From Candidatus Puniceispirillum marinum IMCC1322 (GTDB lineage: Bacteria; Pseudomonadota; Alphaproteobacteria; Puniceispirillales; Puniceispirillaceae): 64,000 nt of DNA. The stretch spans positions 806,001-870,000 of the forward strand of contig NC_014010.1 in NCBI RefSeq assembly GCF_000024465.1, read 5' to 3'. Shown here piece by piece: positions 1 through 8,943 of this stretch. A program made the translations under genes and the position numbers. How positions within the stretch are numbered: position 1 is the stretch's first letter; every line of letters starts with the position of its first letter. The notes beneath the pieces were generated by a model, which saw only the letters and a list, made by a program, of their open reading frames with translations, ran no database searches and had not been told where the DNA came from.

Positions 1-203
1 GTGACCACCAGCAATGCCAAAAACGATGCACGCTTTACGGCACAGCAAAAACAACACCCCCAAAATAACATCCCCAAAACAGCAACGGCTTCATCATATT
101 TTGCAGTCGGTATCTAAATGCAGTGAATTCGATTGACCAGCTCTTTATTTTTCTCTAATGCCAAAAATAAATCACGATTATAAATAGTTTACAGGAGTAT
201 ATA

Positions 204-1421
204 ATGTCCGACGATCAGATGCTTCATGTTACCCGCTGGCATAATGGGGAAAAGACCTTCCAGCCTTTTTCTAGTGGTGAAATGAATCGTCGTAGTGATG
301 CGATGATGGCGATAATGGGCAAGCTGGATATTGATGCCTGTTTGTTCACATCCTATCATAATGTCTGCTATTTTTCGGGCTTTCTATATTGCCAGTTTGG
401 GCGGCGCTATGGTGCGGTTCTGGGCAAGGATGGCGTCACCACTATTTCGGCTGCGATTGATGGTGGCCAGCCTTGGCGCCGTTCGACAGGCGATAATGTG
501 ACCTACACCGATTGGCGTCGTGACAGCTATTTCACCGCCCTCAAAGACCTTCTCAAGGGCGTAAAACGTCTTGGTATCGAATTTGATCATGTCAATCTGG
601 ATTTAAAAGTCCTGCTTGAGGAACAGTTTCCGGGCGTCGAACTGGTCGATTGTGCCACCGCCGCGATGAATCTGCGCACCATCAAAAGTGCCGAAGAACA
701 TGTTCTGATCCGCAAAGGTGCCGAAATGTGCCGCGTTGGTGGCCGTGCGGTTATGGAAGCTGTAAAAGCTGGCGTGCCCGAACATGAAGTTGCTATAGCC
801 TCAACAAATGCCATGGTGCGGGCGATTGCCGATTCCTTTCCCTTTGTCGAATTGATGGATACATGGACATGGTTCCAGTCGGGCATCAATACCGATGGGG
901 CGCATAATCCGGTCACCAACAAGCTGATCGAAGATGGTGATATTTTATCGCTCAACACATTTCCGATGATGTTCGGCTATTACACCGCGCTGGAACGCAC
1001 CCTGTTTTGCGGGTCGGCATCGAACGCGCATCACGATCTCTGGCAGAAAAACTGCGCCGTGCATGTGCGTGGCATGGAACTGCTGAAACCCGGTGCCAAA
1101 TGTGCCGATGTAGCGGCCGAACTCAATGAAATGTATCGCGAGTGGGACTTGTTGAAATACCGGTCATTTGGCTATGGCCATTCCTTTGGCGTGCTGTGCC
1201 ATTATTACGGGCGCGAAGCCTCGGTTGAATTGCGCGAGGATATCCAGACCGAACTGAAACCGGGCATGGTGGTGTCGATGGAACCAATGATCATGATCCC
1301 CGAAGGCGACTCAGGGGCTGGCGGCTACCGTGAGCATGATATCCTGATTATCACCGAAGATGGCGCGGAAAACATCACCCAATTCCCATTTGGCACCGAT
1401 GAAATGATCGTCGGGCGGTAA
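204..1421 (+). CDS. Creatinase (creatine amidinohydrolase), M24 fold
   Basis: Hydrolyses creatine to sarcosine and urea in the cytoplasm. The 405-residue product has the usual length of Pseudomonas creatinase and shares its signature stretches: FTSYHN near residue 48, DGGQPWRR near 87, MDTWTWFQSGINTDGAHNP at 218-236, and YGHSFG and SMEPMIM near the C-terminus. H234 corresponds to the catalytic histidine of the family. The metal-ligand set of true M24 peptidases is not conserved, as expected for creatinase. The start is supported by AGGAG six bases upstream of ATG. No sarcosine oxidase or urease lies beside it. The 203 bases upstream hold no recognisable gene. The gene converges on a DNA-modification/restriction pair. 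Function is inferred from remembered family sequence, with high confidence. Confidence 0.93.
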   Translation: MSDDQMLHVTRWHNGEKTFQPFSSGEMNRRSDAMMAIMGKLDIDACLFTSYHNVCYFSGFLYCQFGRRYGAVLGKDGVTTISAAIDGGQPWRRSTGDNVTYTDWRRDSYFTALKDLLKGVKRLGIEFDHVNLDLKVLLEEQFPGVELVDCATAAMNLRTIKSAEEHVLIRKGAEMCRVGGRAVMEAVKAGVPEHEVAIASTNAMVRAIADSFPFVELMDTWTWFQSGINTDGAHNPVTNKLIEDGDILSLNTFPMMFGYYTALERTLFCGSASNAHHDLWQKNCAVHVRGMELLKPGAKCADVAAELNEMYREWDLLKYRSFGYGHSFGVLCHYYGREASVELREDIQTELKPGMVVSMEPMIMIPEGDSGAGGYREHDILIITEDGAENITQFPFGTDEMIVGR

Positions 1422-1445
1422 CGTCCGGCGGTATAAATCATAAAA

Positions 1446-3173
1446 TCACGTTATCTTCGATGCCCAAACATTTACTATTTCGTTGGCGATGGTGTGTTGT
1501 CTTTCCTTAATTGTTTCTTCGTTCCAGTCATCAAATTCATCAATAAAAGCAACTTTCGAAAACTCATTACCTGCCTCAGCAGAATAATATTTTTTCTGCT
1601 TCTCAATAAATTTTCTTCGGGCGGCCTGTTTATTCTTTTTACCACTCAAAATCATCATATTTCCAAGCCTTTGATGATAGGTGCGATGTGTATCAGTATC
1701 AAAGTTTGGCCAGTTTTTTTTATGTAGTTCTTGGGGCAGAATATGCTCTACGTGCAAATCAGAACTGGATGAAACTCGTAGTGTTTGCACGTCCCGTTTA
1801 GCGTTATAGATTGCGATCAAAATATCTCGTGCTCGCTCTTCTTTTATTACCGGCAGGTCAGATAATCTTCTTACAAACTGTTCATCATCTAATACAAGTT
1901 TACCTTTTGAGCTAGCATCATGATCTTTCAATTTCTCATGAACATATTCTAATACATCGTCCTCAAGAACCTCTTTCTGGTAAATTTCTTTGCCCATTTC
2001 AGTAAATAGTTGGCCATATTGCATCCCCGGAATGTTGCCCAAAACCTGAGTTCGCTTTATCAGCGCTCCCGCCATTTTTATGGCACCAACAGTGACCTCA
2101 TCACCAAAATCTCTTGTTAAAAGGGAATAAGCGAAGGTTCCTAAAATTTTGTATTGATTGAAATCTAGTAAACAATCCTGAAGTGATGGTCGATTGCTAC
2201 TTTGAGTTGGTCTAATCCATCTGATATAGGTTGTATTAGCCAAGTCTGAGCAAACTAAATTGATCAAATCAGTGGACACTTTTGAAGCATCAGTTTCATT
2301 TCTCAGGTATTGCCTGAGCTCTGGAAACAAACTCTTTGGCTCAAGCCATTTACCAGCCTTAATACTGAGCACTATAGAAAATAATGTTTGAATATGGGAG
2401 TCTGTTTGACCGCCGTTTAATACACGCTTCAAAACAACATACAGTCGATCCCATTCATCAAGCAATAAGTTCAAAGTTTTTTCATCTTGAATTGTAGAAA
2501 ATAATTTATTTCGAATTAAATCAAGTGGTGAAAGGCCTCTTCCTCTAGCATTGAGGGTTTCAAAAATTTGATATGAAATATCATCATCAAGACATTCAAC
2601 AGCGATACAAATCACCTTATTACAGAGATAGCTTAAAAACTTTGATTTTTCAGACTCGTTATAATTTTCAAAGTGACGGCAGATAATTTCATTGGCTTCC
2701 TTTATACTGAGTTGTGGCTTTGTTTCAGATAATTCGAGAACACTCTCAAAGGTTTCCCTATCGTCCTTACGAAGGTGATGAATTACGGCTTTACAATCTC
2801 TAGCTATTAAATACCTTCTTGTTTCGTTTTGGGTCTTTGGATCACCAGATTTGAGCATACACGCAGATAAATGATTTATAATCAGGGCAATCGTTGTTAA
2901 GCGTTGCTGCCCATCTATAATTTCACACCGATCTGTATTTTCATTTAGCAGAATGGTAATCGGACCAATAAAATATCCGTCTGGTTGAGATTTGCTGGCA
3001 TCTCGAACATCCTCTAAGAACTCAACAATTTCGTCTTTTTTCCAAGAAAACCCTCGTTGATAATGAGGAACATGATACACTGGAAAAGGATTTTCTGAAG
3101 ATTGGGAAGATTGGTTTTTGGAACCAAAGACGTGCTCAATATTCTTTACTTGTACTTGAAAGTTTCCTGACAT
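1446..3173 (-). CDS. DUF262/DUF1524 protein, SspE/GmrSD-like nuclease
   Basis: The N-terminal DUF262 domain shows HYQRGFSW at 37-44, a YFIG strand near 67 and the DGQQRLTT nucleotide-hydrolysis motif at 87-94, followed by the family helix FETLNARG near 204. The C-terminal DUF1524 (HNH-like nuclease) domain shows HVEHILPQ at 474-481, a downstream GN and the closing basic stretch. This two-domain order is that of SspE and GmrSD, NTP-dependent nucleases that act on modified DNA or on unmodified invaders. It starts 9 bases after the upstream dndC-like stop, and its AGGAA ribosome site overlaps that stop, so the two are translationally linked. The gene is visibly AT-rich compared with the flanking metabolic genes. 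Inference: effector of a phosphorothioation-linked defence module. The target is unknown. Confidence 0.85.
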   Translation of the reverse strand: MSGNFQVQVKNIEHVFGSKNQSSQSSENPFPVYHVPHYQRGFSWKKDEIVEFLEDVRDASKSQPDGYFIGPITILLNENTDRCEIIDGQQRLTTIALIINHLSACMLKSGDPKTQNETRRYLIARDCKAVIHHLRKDDRETFESVLELSETKPQLSIKEANEIICRHFENYNESEKSKFLSYLCNKVICIAVECLDDDISYQIFETLNARGRGLSPLDLIRNKLFSTIQDEKTLNLLLDEWDRLYVVLKRVLNGGQTDSHIQTLFSIVLSIKAGKWLEPKSLFPELRQYLRNETDASKVSTDLINLVCSDLANTTYIRWIRPTQSSNRPSLQDCLLDFNQYKILGTFAYSLLTRDFGDEVTVGAIKMAGALIKRTQVLGNIPGMQYGQLFTEMGKEIYQKEVLEDDVLEYVHEKLKDHDASSKGKLVLDDEQFVRRLSDLPVIKEERARDILIAIYNAKRDVQTLRVSSSSDLHVEHILPQELHKKNWPNFDTDTHRTYHQRLGNMMILSGKKNKQAARRKFIEKQKKYYSAEAGNEFSKVAFIDEFDDWNEETIKERQHTIANEIVNVWASKIT

Positions 3174-3182
3174 TTTCTTTTC

Positions 3183-4340
3183 CTAAAATGTGACGAATTC
3201 ACTCTCGTCAAACTTGTTCAGTGGGATCCGAACTCCTATGTACCTCTGAAAAAAAACTCTATCTTCCTCCCAAAGATCGTGAATTAAATCAATTTCTTGA
3301 TCTAATATCAGATTTGCACCAACAGTCTTCTGAACGGTCATTAATTTTGTTAAAATTTCTAAGCGATGTTCTAATCTATATGGTCCATACACTAATAAGC
3401 CGTTTTTGTATCTTGTTTGACCCTGCCTGTTAAACGGCAATCTAGTTGTGATGTCATCACGTGTTTCAACTAACCAATTTCGAAAATCGTAAAGCGGCTT
3501 CAAATTCATATAACCCGAAGCTATTAGACCTTGGAGGCTGGAGTCATCCTTTACCAAGGTACATGTCCAGCACCCAAAGCGGGGCGAACGCTCGCCACAG
3601 CTTGGTTGACTCAATGCTGAGGCATCCGCCACAACAGGGCATTCACCACCATAAGCCTCACGGTAAAGATTTATTAAATCCATATAATCGCCACCCCAAG
3701 GCGGCGTTACAGATGCCAGATATTCCCAGACATCATCATCCGTCAAATATCGGATTGGCATAAAAATCTGCGTGTTTTGACGTGTGGTATGAGTAGAAAA
3801 AAACTCTGATACCGAGTGCTTGTCGATATTACGCTTCCGCGATGCACTTTCTGCCGCCCTTGTCCCTACTGACATCATCAAATCTTTATTACCAATTGTA
3901 CGGTCAATAAATGCTGACGTTGGGTCAATTTTTAGGCGCGAAGTACACCAGCGAAACATCTGGTTAGGTGCAGGATAACCTTTACCAATCAGATTAACCC
4001 AGAAGCTGTCATATAGTGGCGGCTCGGTCATATGTACCGACACTTTCAAACCCTCAGCTTCGATATAGCGTCTCAAAATCTTGTGCATTTTTTCCAACTG
4101 GCCAATAACCAGCGGACTTTCAACGCGCGTATTGTTTGAAACTACATAGATGTGCTTGCCATCTGGGTATTTTTTCGCTGAACGCAAAAACATGTCCAGC
4201 ACAACAGAACTGTCTTTACCGCCTGAATAAGTAACAACCCACGGCGATGTTGAATTTCTGTAAACGTCATCAACAAGTTTTTGAATATTTTTGAATTGTG
4301 ATGGTAGTTTCGCCGCGTTGCCATTTTTAGGCATATTCAT
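3183..4340 (-). CDS. dndC: DndC-family DNA sulfurtransferase (PAPS-reductase fold)
   Basis: The ATP-pyrophosphatase motif SGGKDSS sits at 39-45. The DndC hallmarks FWVNLIGKGYPAP (113-125), FRWCTSRLKI (129-138) and the cysteine cluster CGERSPRFGCWTC (248-260) follow; C248, C257 and C260 would hold the iron-sulfur cluster. DndC activates and transfers sulfur during DNA phosphorothioation with DndA/IscS, DndD and DndE. At 385 residues it is shorter than the roughly 450-530 I expect for DndC, ending soon after the RLEHRLEIL region. No dndA, B, D, E or ssp gene is adjacent. The start could be ATG at 4334, which is better spaced from AAAGG. The 193 bases upstream are AT-rich and hold no gene. It probably forms an operon with the DUF262 gene. 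Confidence 0.85.
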   Translation of the reverse strand: MNMPKNGNAAKLPSQFKNIQKLVDDVYRNSTSPWVVTYSGGKDSSVVLDMFLRSAKKYPDGKHIYVVSNNTRVESPLVIGQLEKMHKILRRYIEAEGLKVSVHMTEPPLYDSFWVNLIGKGYPAPNQMFRWCTSRLKIDPTSAFIDRTIGNKDLMMSVGTRAAESASRKRNIDKHSVSEFFSTHTTRQNTQIFMPIRYLTDDDVWEYLASVTPPWGGDYMDLINLYREAYGGECPVVADASALSQPSCGERSPRFGCWTCTLVKDDSSLQGLIASGYMNLKPLYDFRNWLVETRDDITTRLPFNRQGQTRYKNGLLVYGPYRLEHRLEILTKLMTVQKTVGANLILDQEIDLIHDLWEEDRVFFQRYIGVRIPLNKFDESEFVTF

Positions 4341-4533
4341 AGCCTTTGTTCAAAATGCTCCCTGCACATGACAAGACTCGAAAACAAAAACTTTGTGCGT
4401 TACCAGATCATCCAATAACTTGAAAATGAACGATGCGCAAATATTTTTTAACATATTGAAATAAATTGGTATTTTTTCAATTTGCTAATTTAGATTTTTG
4501 CTAGATTCAAAAGTATGAGAATACTGGCAACAC

Positions 4534-5688
4534 TCATTCACCCACAAAAAGATCGCGGCTTGAGGTGCTGAGGCGGGTGCCGCCTGTCTCCTCAAGCACA
4601 AAGCTTTCGCCCAGATTCATCGCCACGCCGCTTTCGCTATCCATCAGGATCATATGCATGAAAAAGGCCATGCCCTGTTCGAGCTGCACCGGATTGCCCT
4701 GATAGAACATTGGCCAGTCCATCCAGTTTGGCGAAAAGGTCGCGCCCATCGAATAGCCACAGGCATTGAGCCGCGCATGATTATAGCCGCGGGCGTCCAT
4801 AACGCGGGCATGGGCATCAAACACATCGCCAACATTATTGCCAACGCGAAAGGCATCATGACAGGCGTCAAGCGCCTCGACACACGCCGCATGCATGTCA
4901 ATATGCGCATCGAGCGCCCGCCCAATCGGGATTGTACGCATCATGGCCGCATGATAATGCCGGTACGCCCCCGCCCATTCGAGGGTAAGCTGGTCTTGAT
5001 CCTGCAAAATTTTGCGTCCGGAAAAATACCGGCATAACAACGCATCCTTGCCTGACCCGATGATAAATTCATTCGCCGGATAATCGCCCCCGCCCGCAAA
5101 GATCACCCCCTGCATCGCCGCCAGAATCTCGCCTTCATCGGCACCTGGCTTGGCCAGTTCATAAGCGGCATCCAGCGCCGCATCAGATAGTTCCCCTGCC
5201 CGTTTTATATAGGCAATCTCGGTAGCTGACTTGACCAGCCGAAGGCGCGAGATCATCTCTGACGCATCAACCATCTCGCCAAAGCCATCCAGCGCCGTAT
5301 TCAGCCGCATGGCGTTGCGCCCTGTCAGACCATAAGCTTCATATTCGACACCGAATTTTCCGTCTTTCAGGCCAAGCTCGACCAGAATATCGCGCAAATC
5401 ATCAGCGGGGCTGGCGCCATCTCGATCAACCCAGATGCGAATATCCGCTATGTTCGACGTATTCTGCGCTTGGCGCAAATCGGGCGCGCGCGTCATCAGC
5501 ACAACATCGCCATTGGCCGTTAGCACCAAGGTCTGGAAAAACACATAACCAAACGTGTCATAGCCTGTCAGCCAATACATCGATTCCTGCCGGAATATCA
5601 GCATCGCATCGAGCCCGGCCTGTTTCATCTCGGTCATCACCGCCATCTTGCGCGTGGCAAATTCGCTGTCAGAAAAATGTAATGTCAT
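4534..5688 (-). CDS. M24-fold hydrolase of the metal-less EutD/DoeA type
   Basis: This pita-bread fold protein has the N-terminal creatinase-like domain (MYWLTGYDTFGY near 37-48) and a C-terminal M24 domain. Where metallopeptidases have an Asp-rich metal site it has TLEWAGAYRHYHAAMMRT (235-252, counted from the chosen start). That matches the E-x-A-G-x-Y-x-x-Y-H pattern of ectoine hydrolase, in which the glutamate (E237 here) is reported to act as nucleophile. The start at 5688 is preferred over the longer frame because GGAG lies six bases upstream. The gene lies 76 bases downstream of the ureohydrolase gene on the same strand. The substrate is probably an amide or cyclic amidine. Ectoine itself is possible but not shown, since no DoeB/EutE deacylase is nearby. 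Confidence 0.7.
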   Translation of the reverse strand: MTLHFSDSEFATRKMAVMTEMKQAGLDAMLIFRQESMYWLTGYDTFGYVFFQTLVLTANGDVVLMTRAPDLRQAQNTSNIADIRIWVDRDGASPADDLRDILVELGLKDGKFGVEYEAYGLTGRNAMRLNTALDGFGEMVDASEMISRLRLVKSATEIAYIKRAGELSDAALDAAYELAKPGADEGEILAAMQGVIFAGGGDYPANEFIIGSGKDALLCRYFSGRKILQDQDQLTLEWAGAYRHYHAAMMRTIPIGRALDAHIDMHAACVEALDACHDAFRVGNNVGDVFDAHARVMDARGYNHARLNACGYSMGATFSPNWMDWPMFYQGNPVQLEQGMAFFMHMILMDSESGVAMNLGESFVLEETGGTRLSTSSRDLFVGE

Positions 5689-5764
5689 CAAAAACTCCGG
5701 TTCGGGTCTATGGGTTTGGCTGGGGAGGAAAGTCAACAATTCCTGCCGTTATGAAAGCTAGTCT

Positions 5765-6727
5765 TTATGCGGTGCGCCGCGCATAATCAATCCGGCCAAT
5801 GATGTTCAGCAATATCTGCGCGGCCAGTGTCGTTGTGCTACCCGACAGATCATAATCTGGTGCCACTTCGACCAGATCAAGACCAATCACATCACCACGT
5901 TTAATCAGGCCAGCCAGCAATTCCAGCACTTCATAATACAGAAATCCGCCATGCGACGGCGTACCTGTACCTGGCGCAATCGATGGATCAAAGCCATCAA
6001 TATCAATGGTAACGTAATATCGTCCTCCTGCTGGAATCCGATCCAGCATCGCCGCTACGCCTATCGCGCGGAACTGGCGCACCGACTGGATATCAGATCC
6101 CATTTTGCGGGCATCCTCATAGCCGTCGCGGGCTGTTGATGACACATTGCGAATACCAATTTGCGACAACCCTGTCACATAGGGTTTTTCGGCCGCGCGC
6201 CGCATCGGATTGCCATGGCCATAGCGCACGCCATGCCGTTCATCGACAAAATCCAGATGCGCATCGATCTGCACCAGATGGAACGGCTCCTGATCTGCAA
6301 AGGCATTGATACAGGGGATATTGACCGAATGATCGCCGCCCAGAACAATGGGAACAGCCCCCGCTTTCAATATCGCGCGGACGCCAGCCTCGATATTGGC
6401 GTGGCTTTGCATGGTATCGGTATGGATAATATCAGCATCGCCTATATCGACAATCCGCACCTTGTCAGCTTCGAGATAGGTGACATCATCTTCATGGTCG
6501 TAAGCACCGGCATGACCAAAGGAAAACAGCGTTGATGCCTCACGGATACCGCGTGGGCCAAAGCGTGCCCCTGCTCTAAATTGCGTGCCAGAATCAAATG
6601 GGGCACCAAGCACCGCATAATCAGCTTCGATATTGTCCCAGTCTGGCTGATATGGATATTTGCCAAATGTACATAAACCAACGAACGGCAGATTCAACCG
6701 CCCGGTTTCATACCCATGTCCGCTCAT
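5765..6727 (-). CDS. Ureohydrolase, agmatinase family
   Basis: This is a manganese-dependent hydrolase of a guanidino compound that yields urea and an amine. The three family signatures are present: GGDHS at 130-134, IDAHLDF at 154-160 and DIDGFDP at 242-248, which supply the binuclear metal ligands. The 320-residue length suits agmatinase or guanidinobutyrase. The substrate (agmatine, guanidinobutyrate or guanidinopropionate) cannot be fixed from sequence. The start has GGAG eight bases upstream. It probably shares a transcript with the M24 hydrolase downstream and is divergent from the PhyH operon. With creatinase nearby it makes this a guanidino-nitrogen catabolic neighbourhood. Confidence 0.85.
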   Translation of the reverse strand: MSGHGYETGRLNLPFVGLCTFGKYPYQPDWDNIEADYAVLGAPFDSGTQFRAGARFGPRGIREASTLFSFGHAGAYDHEDDVTYLEADKVRIVDIGDADIIHTDTMQSHANIEAGVRAILKAGAVPIVLGGDHSVNIPCINAFADQEPFHLVQIDAHLDFVDERHGVRYGHGNPMRRAAEKPYVTGLSQIGIRNVSSTARDGYEDARKMGSDIQSVRQFRAIGVAAMLDRIPAGGRYYVTIDIDGFDPSIAPGTGTPSHGGFLYYEVLELLAGLIKRGDVIGLDLVEVAPDYDLSGSTTTLAAQILLNIIGRIDYARRTA

Positions 6728-6936
6728 CTACTAGGCTCCTTCATTCATGTGACGTATAAGCTTGTCTGACAGCCATTTGGTCAAATGGCAATCTGGCAAA
6801 TCGTCAAAAACGCTAATATAGTTAGTCTGTGTATGCAACCACCGATACCAATCTAAAGCGATTGCAAATTTGGGCTTTACTCGGATCGCTTTACGCGCAA
6901 AAGATAAACTTAATATAGAATTAAGAGGGTTTTCTA

Positions 6937-7758
6937 ATGCTCACGGATGCGCAAAAACAGCACTATGATGATCATGGCTTTGTTGCCCCTATCGATATTT
7001 TTACCGCCAACGAAATTGCCTCTATTCGGGCTGACATCGAAGCGGCAGACGAACAATATCATGATGAGCTAGCAGGTGCCGGTCGCAATAATGCCCATTA
7101 TGTTTTGCCTGTTCTGGACGCCATCACGCATGACAGCCGGATTCTTGACGCCGTTGAAAGTCTGATAGGCCGGGATATTCTGGTCTGTGGTACAACATTA
7201 TTCATCAAGCCGCCGCACACTGAGGGTTTTGTCAGCTGGCATCAGGATGCCCGCTATATTGGACTGGAACCGCATAACTGGGTCACCGCCTGGCTGGCAA
7301 TCGATGATGTCGATGAACAGAATGGCTGTATGCGCATGGTCAGCGGATCGCATAAAGCCCCCTTGCAAGATCATGTTGATACATTTGGCGAGGATAATAT
7401 CCTGACCCGTGGCCAGACCGTGCCTGATATCAGAATGGAAGATAGCGTGCCTGTCATCATGCAAGCCGGACAGCTATCGCTTCATCATCCACGCATTGTG
7501 CATGGGTCAGGCCCTAATCATAGTGACAAACGCCGCATGGGGTTTGCAATCCAGAGCTATATCGGCGCCAATGTCGATCAGGTGATTGGCAAAATCTGGG
7601 TACAACATGCGCGCGGTAATGATACCTATCAATATCACCAATATGCAGGTCGTCCAAGCCAGCCAATGCAACCAGATGATCTTGCGTTCAGACAAAAGGC
7701 TAATGACTGCCTTTCAGATATTTTTTACGCCGGCGCAGATAAAAAAGGACAATTTTAA
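6937..7758 (+). CDS. Phytanoyl-CoA dioxygenase (PhyH) family protein
   Basis: This is an Fe(II)/2-oxoglutarate-dependent oxygenase that would hydroxylate a small molecule. The iron-binding HxD is in SWHQDARY (H102, D104) and the distal histidine region is HHPRIVHGSGPN (183-194), followed by KRR for 2-oxoglutarate binding. The length of 273 residues fits the family. It lacks the ectoine hydroxylase EctD signature around the HxD motif, so it should not be called ectD. It is the first gene of a tight operon: its TAA overlaps the ATG of the ammonia-lyase gene by one base. GAGGG lies seven bases before the ATG. The substrate is unknown but is likely tied to the product of the next three genes. Confidence 0.82.
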   Translation: MLTDAQKQHYDDHGFVAPIDIFTANEIASIRADIEAADEQYHDELAGAGRNNAHYVLPVLDAITHDSRILDAVESLIGRDILVCGTTLFIKPPHTEGFVSWHQDARYIGLEPHNWVTAWLAIDDVDEQNGCMRMVSGSHKAPLQDHVDTFGEDNILTRGQTVPDIRMEDSVPVIMQAGQLSLHHPRIVHGSGPNHSDKRRMGFAIQSYIGANVDQVIGKIWVQHARGNDTYQYHQYAGRPSQPMQPDDLAFRQKANDCLSDIFYAGADKKGQF

Positions 7759-8927
7759 TGAGTAATTTAGATCAGGCGATGGGACAATGCAGCATTGTCG
7801 AATGTATCACCAACCAGAACCATAATCCGGGTACATTTCCGGATGACGAGCATGTGCTTAGCAATGCCCAGATGCAGACCGCACAATCCGTCATCGCCGC
7901 CTGGCCTGGCTATGAACCAACACAGTTGCTGGAACTTGACGTTGTGGCAAATGCCTGTGGGGTAAAATCGGTTCTTTATAAGGATGAATCAACACGTTTT
8001 GGCCTGCAATCATTCAAGGCACTTGGGGGTGCCTATGCGATTGCTGACGTGCTAAATAGCTTTGTCAGCAAAGGCGGCAAGCCAGAAGACTTCACCGCCG
8101 CCACCGCCACTGATGGTAACCATGGACGTTCGGTTGCATGGGGCGCCCAGCAGGCCGGATGTAATGCCAAGATTTATATCCATGCGCATGTCAGCACCGC
8201 CCGTGAAGACGCCATGAAAGCCTATGGTGCCGATGTAATCCGGGTTGATGGTAACTACGAAGCCTCGCTTGCTGCCTGTAAAAGCGACGCTGAAAAACAT
8301 GGATGGCAGCTGGTATCAGATACGTCATGGGATGGCTATCTGGATGTGCCACGTCAGGTTTTGGCAGGTTATTCGATCATTTCAGCTGAAGTCATGGATC
8401 AGATGGGCGAGCAGCGCCCGACACATGCCTTTTTGCCTGTTGGCGTTGGCGGTCTTGCCAGCGGAATCGTTGGCCCGTTCTGGGATGATATGGGTAGCAA
8501 TATGTGCAAAGCCATTTCGGTTGAAAGCGCGATGTCAGCCTGTTTCCTTGAAAGCATTCGCAATGATCGTCCTACATTGGTTGATATTGCCGAAGAAACC
8601 ATGATGGCTGGCCTGTCATGTGGGGAAATCTCGTCTCTGGCGTGGGATATGCTGCGCCCGACCCTATCGCACTGCCTTAGCATTACCGATGATGGTGTTG
8701 CCCCGCTTATGCAGGCCTTTGCAAATGGCCAGCTAACCACTGATAGCACCAAAATCGAAGCGGGTGAATGCTCGACATCTGGCCTTGCCGCTTTGATCGC
8801 CGCAACATCTGACCCTGCCTTCAAAGATCAGCTTGGTCTGGATGAAAACGCCATAGTGCTTTTGATTGGCACTGAAGGCGCAACCGATCCTGCACTTTAC
8901 AGCGACATAACCGGTATCAATCTCTAG
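7758..8927 (+). CDS. dpaL: Diaminopropionate ammonia-lyase, PLP fold type II
   Basis: The enzyme converts 2,3-diaminopropionate to pyruvate and ammonia. The PLP lysine is K87 in RFGLQSFKALGGAYA, which closely follows the DpaL/YgeX pattern (KDES...FKxLGGAYA). A glycine-rich phosphate-binding loop VGVGGLASG lies near residue 226, and EAGECSTSGL, also typical of YgeX, lies further on. The length of 389 fits DpaL, whereas hydroxyectoine EutB and threonine dehydratases are shorter. It overlaps the PhyH stop by one base and has AAGGA upstream. The next gene follows 16 bases later. The role is probably to release ammonia from a diamino acid made by the operon. Confidence 0.85.
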   Translation: MSNLDQAMGQCSIVECITNQNHNPGTFPDDEHVLSNAQMQTAQSVIAAWPGYEPTQLLELDVVANACGVKSVLYKDESTRFGLQSFKALGGAYAIADVLNSFVSKGGKPEDFTAATATDGNHGRSVAWGAQQAGCNAKIYIHAHVSTAREDAMKAYGADVIRVDGNYEASLAACKSDAEKHGWQLVSDTSWDGYLDVPRQVLAGYSIISAEVMDQMGEQRPTHAFLPVGVGGLASGIVGPFWDDMGSNMCKAISVESAMSACFLESIRNDRPTLVDIAEETMMAGLSCGEISSLAWDMLRPTLSHCLSITDDGVAPLMQAFANGQLTTDSTKIEAGECSTSGLAALIAATSDPAFKDQLGLDENAIVLLIGTEGATDPALYSDITGINL

Positions 8928-8943
8928 CGTGATAAGGACATAT

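Noticed and set aside
1-117. Open frame at the left edge
   Set aside because: It is only 38 codons, ends at TAA and shows no recognisable sequence; a gene fragment cannot be supported.
6937-7758. Ectoine hydroxylase (ectD) call for the PhyH gene
   Set aside because: The characteristic EctD stretch around the HxD motif is missing and no ectABC genes are present.
7758-8927. Hydroxyectoine EutB or threonine dehydratase
   Set aside because: Length and the FKALGGAYA and EAGECSTSGL motifs fit diaminopropionate ammonia-lyase better.
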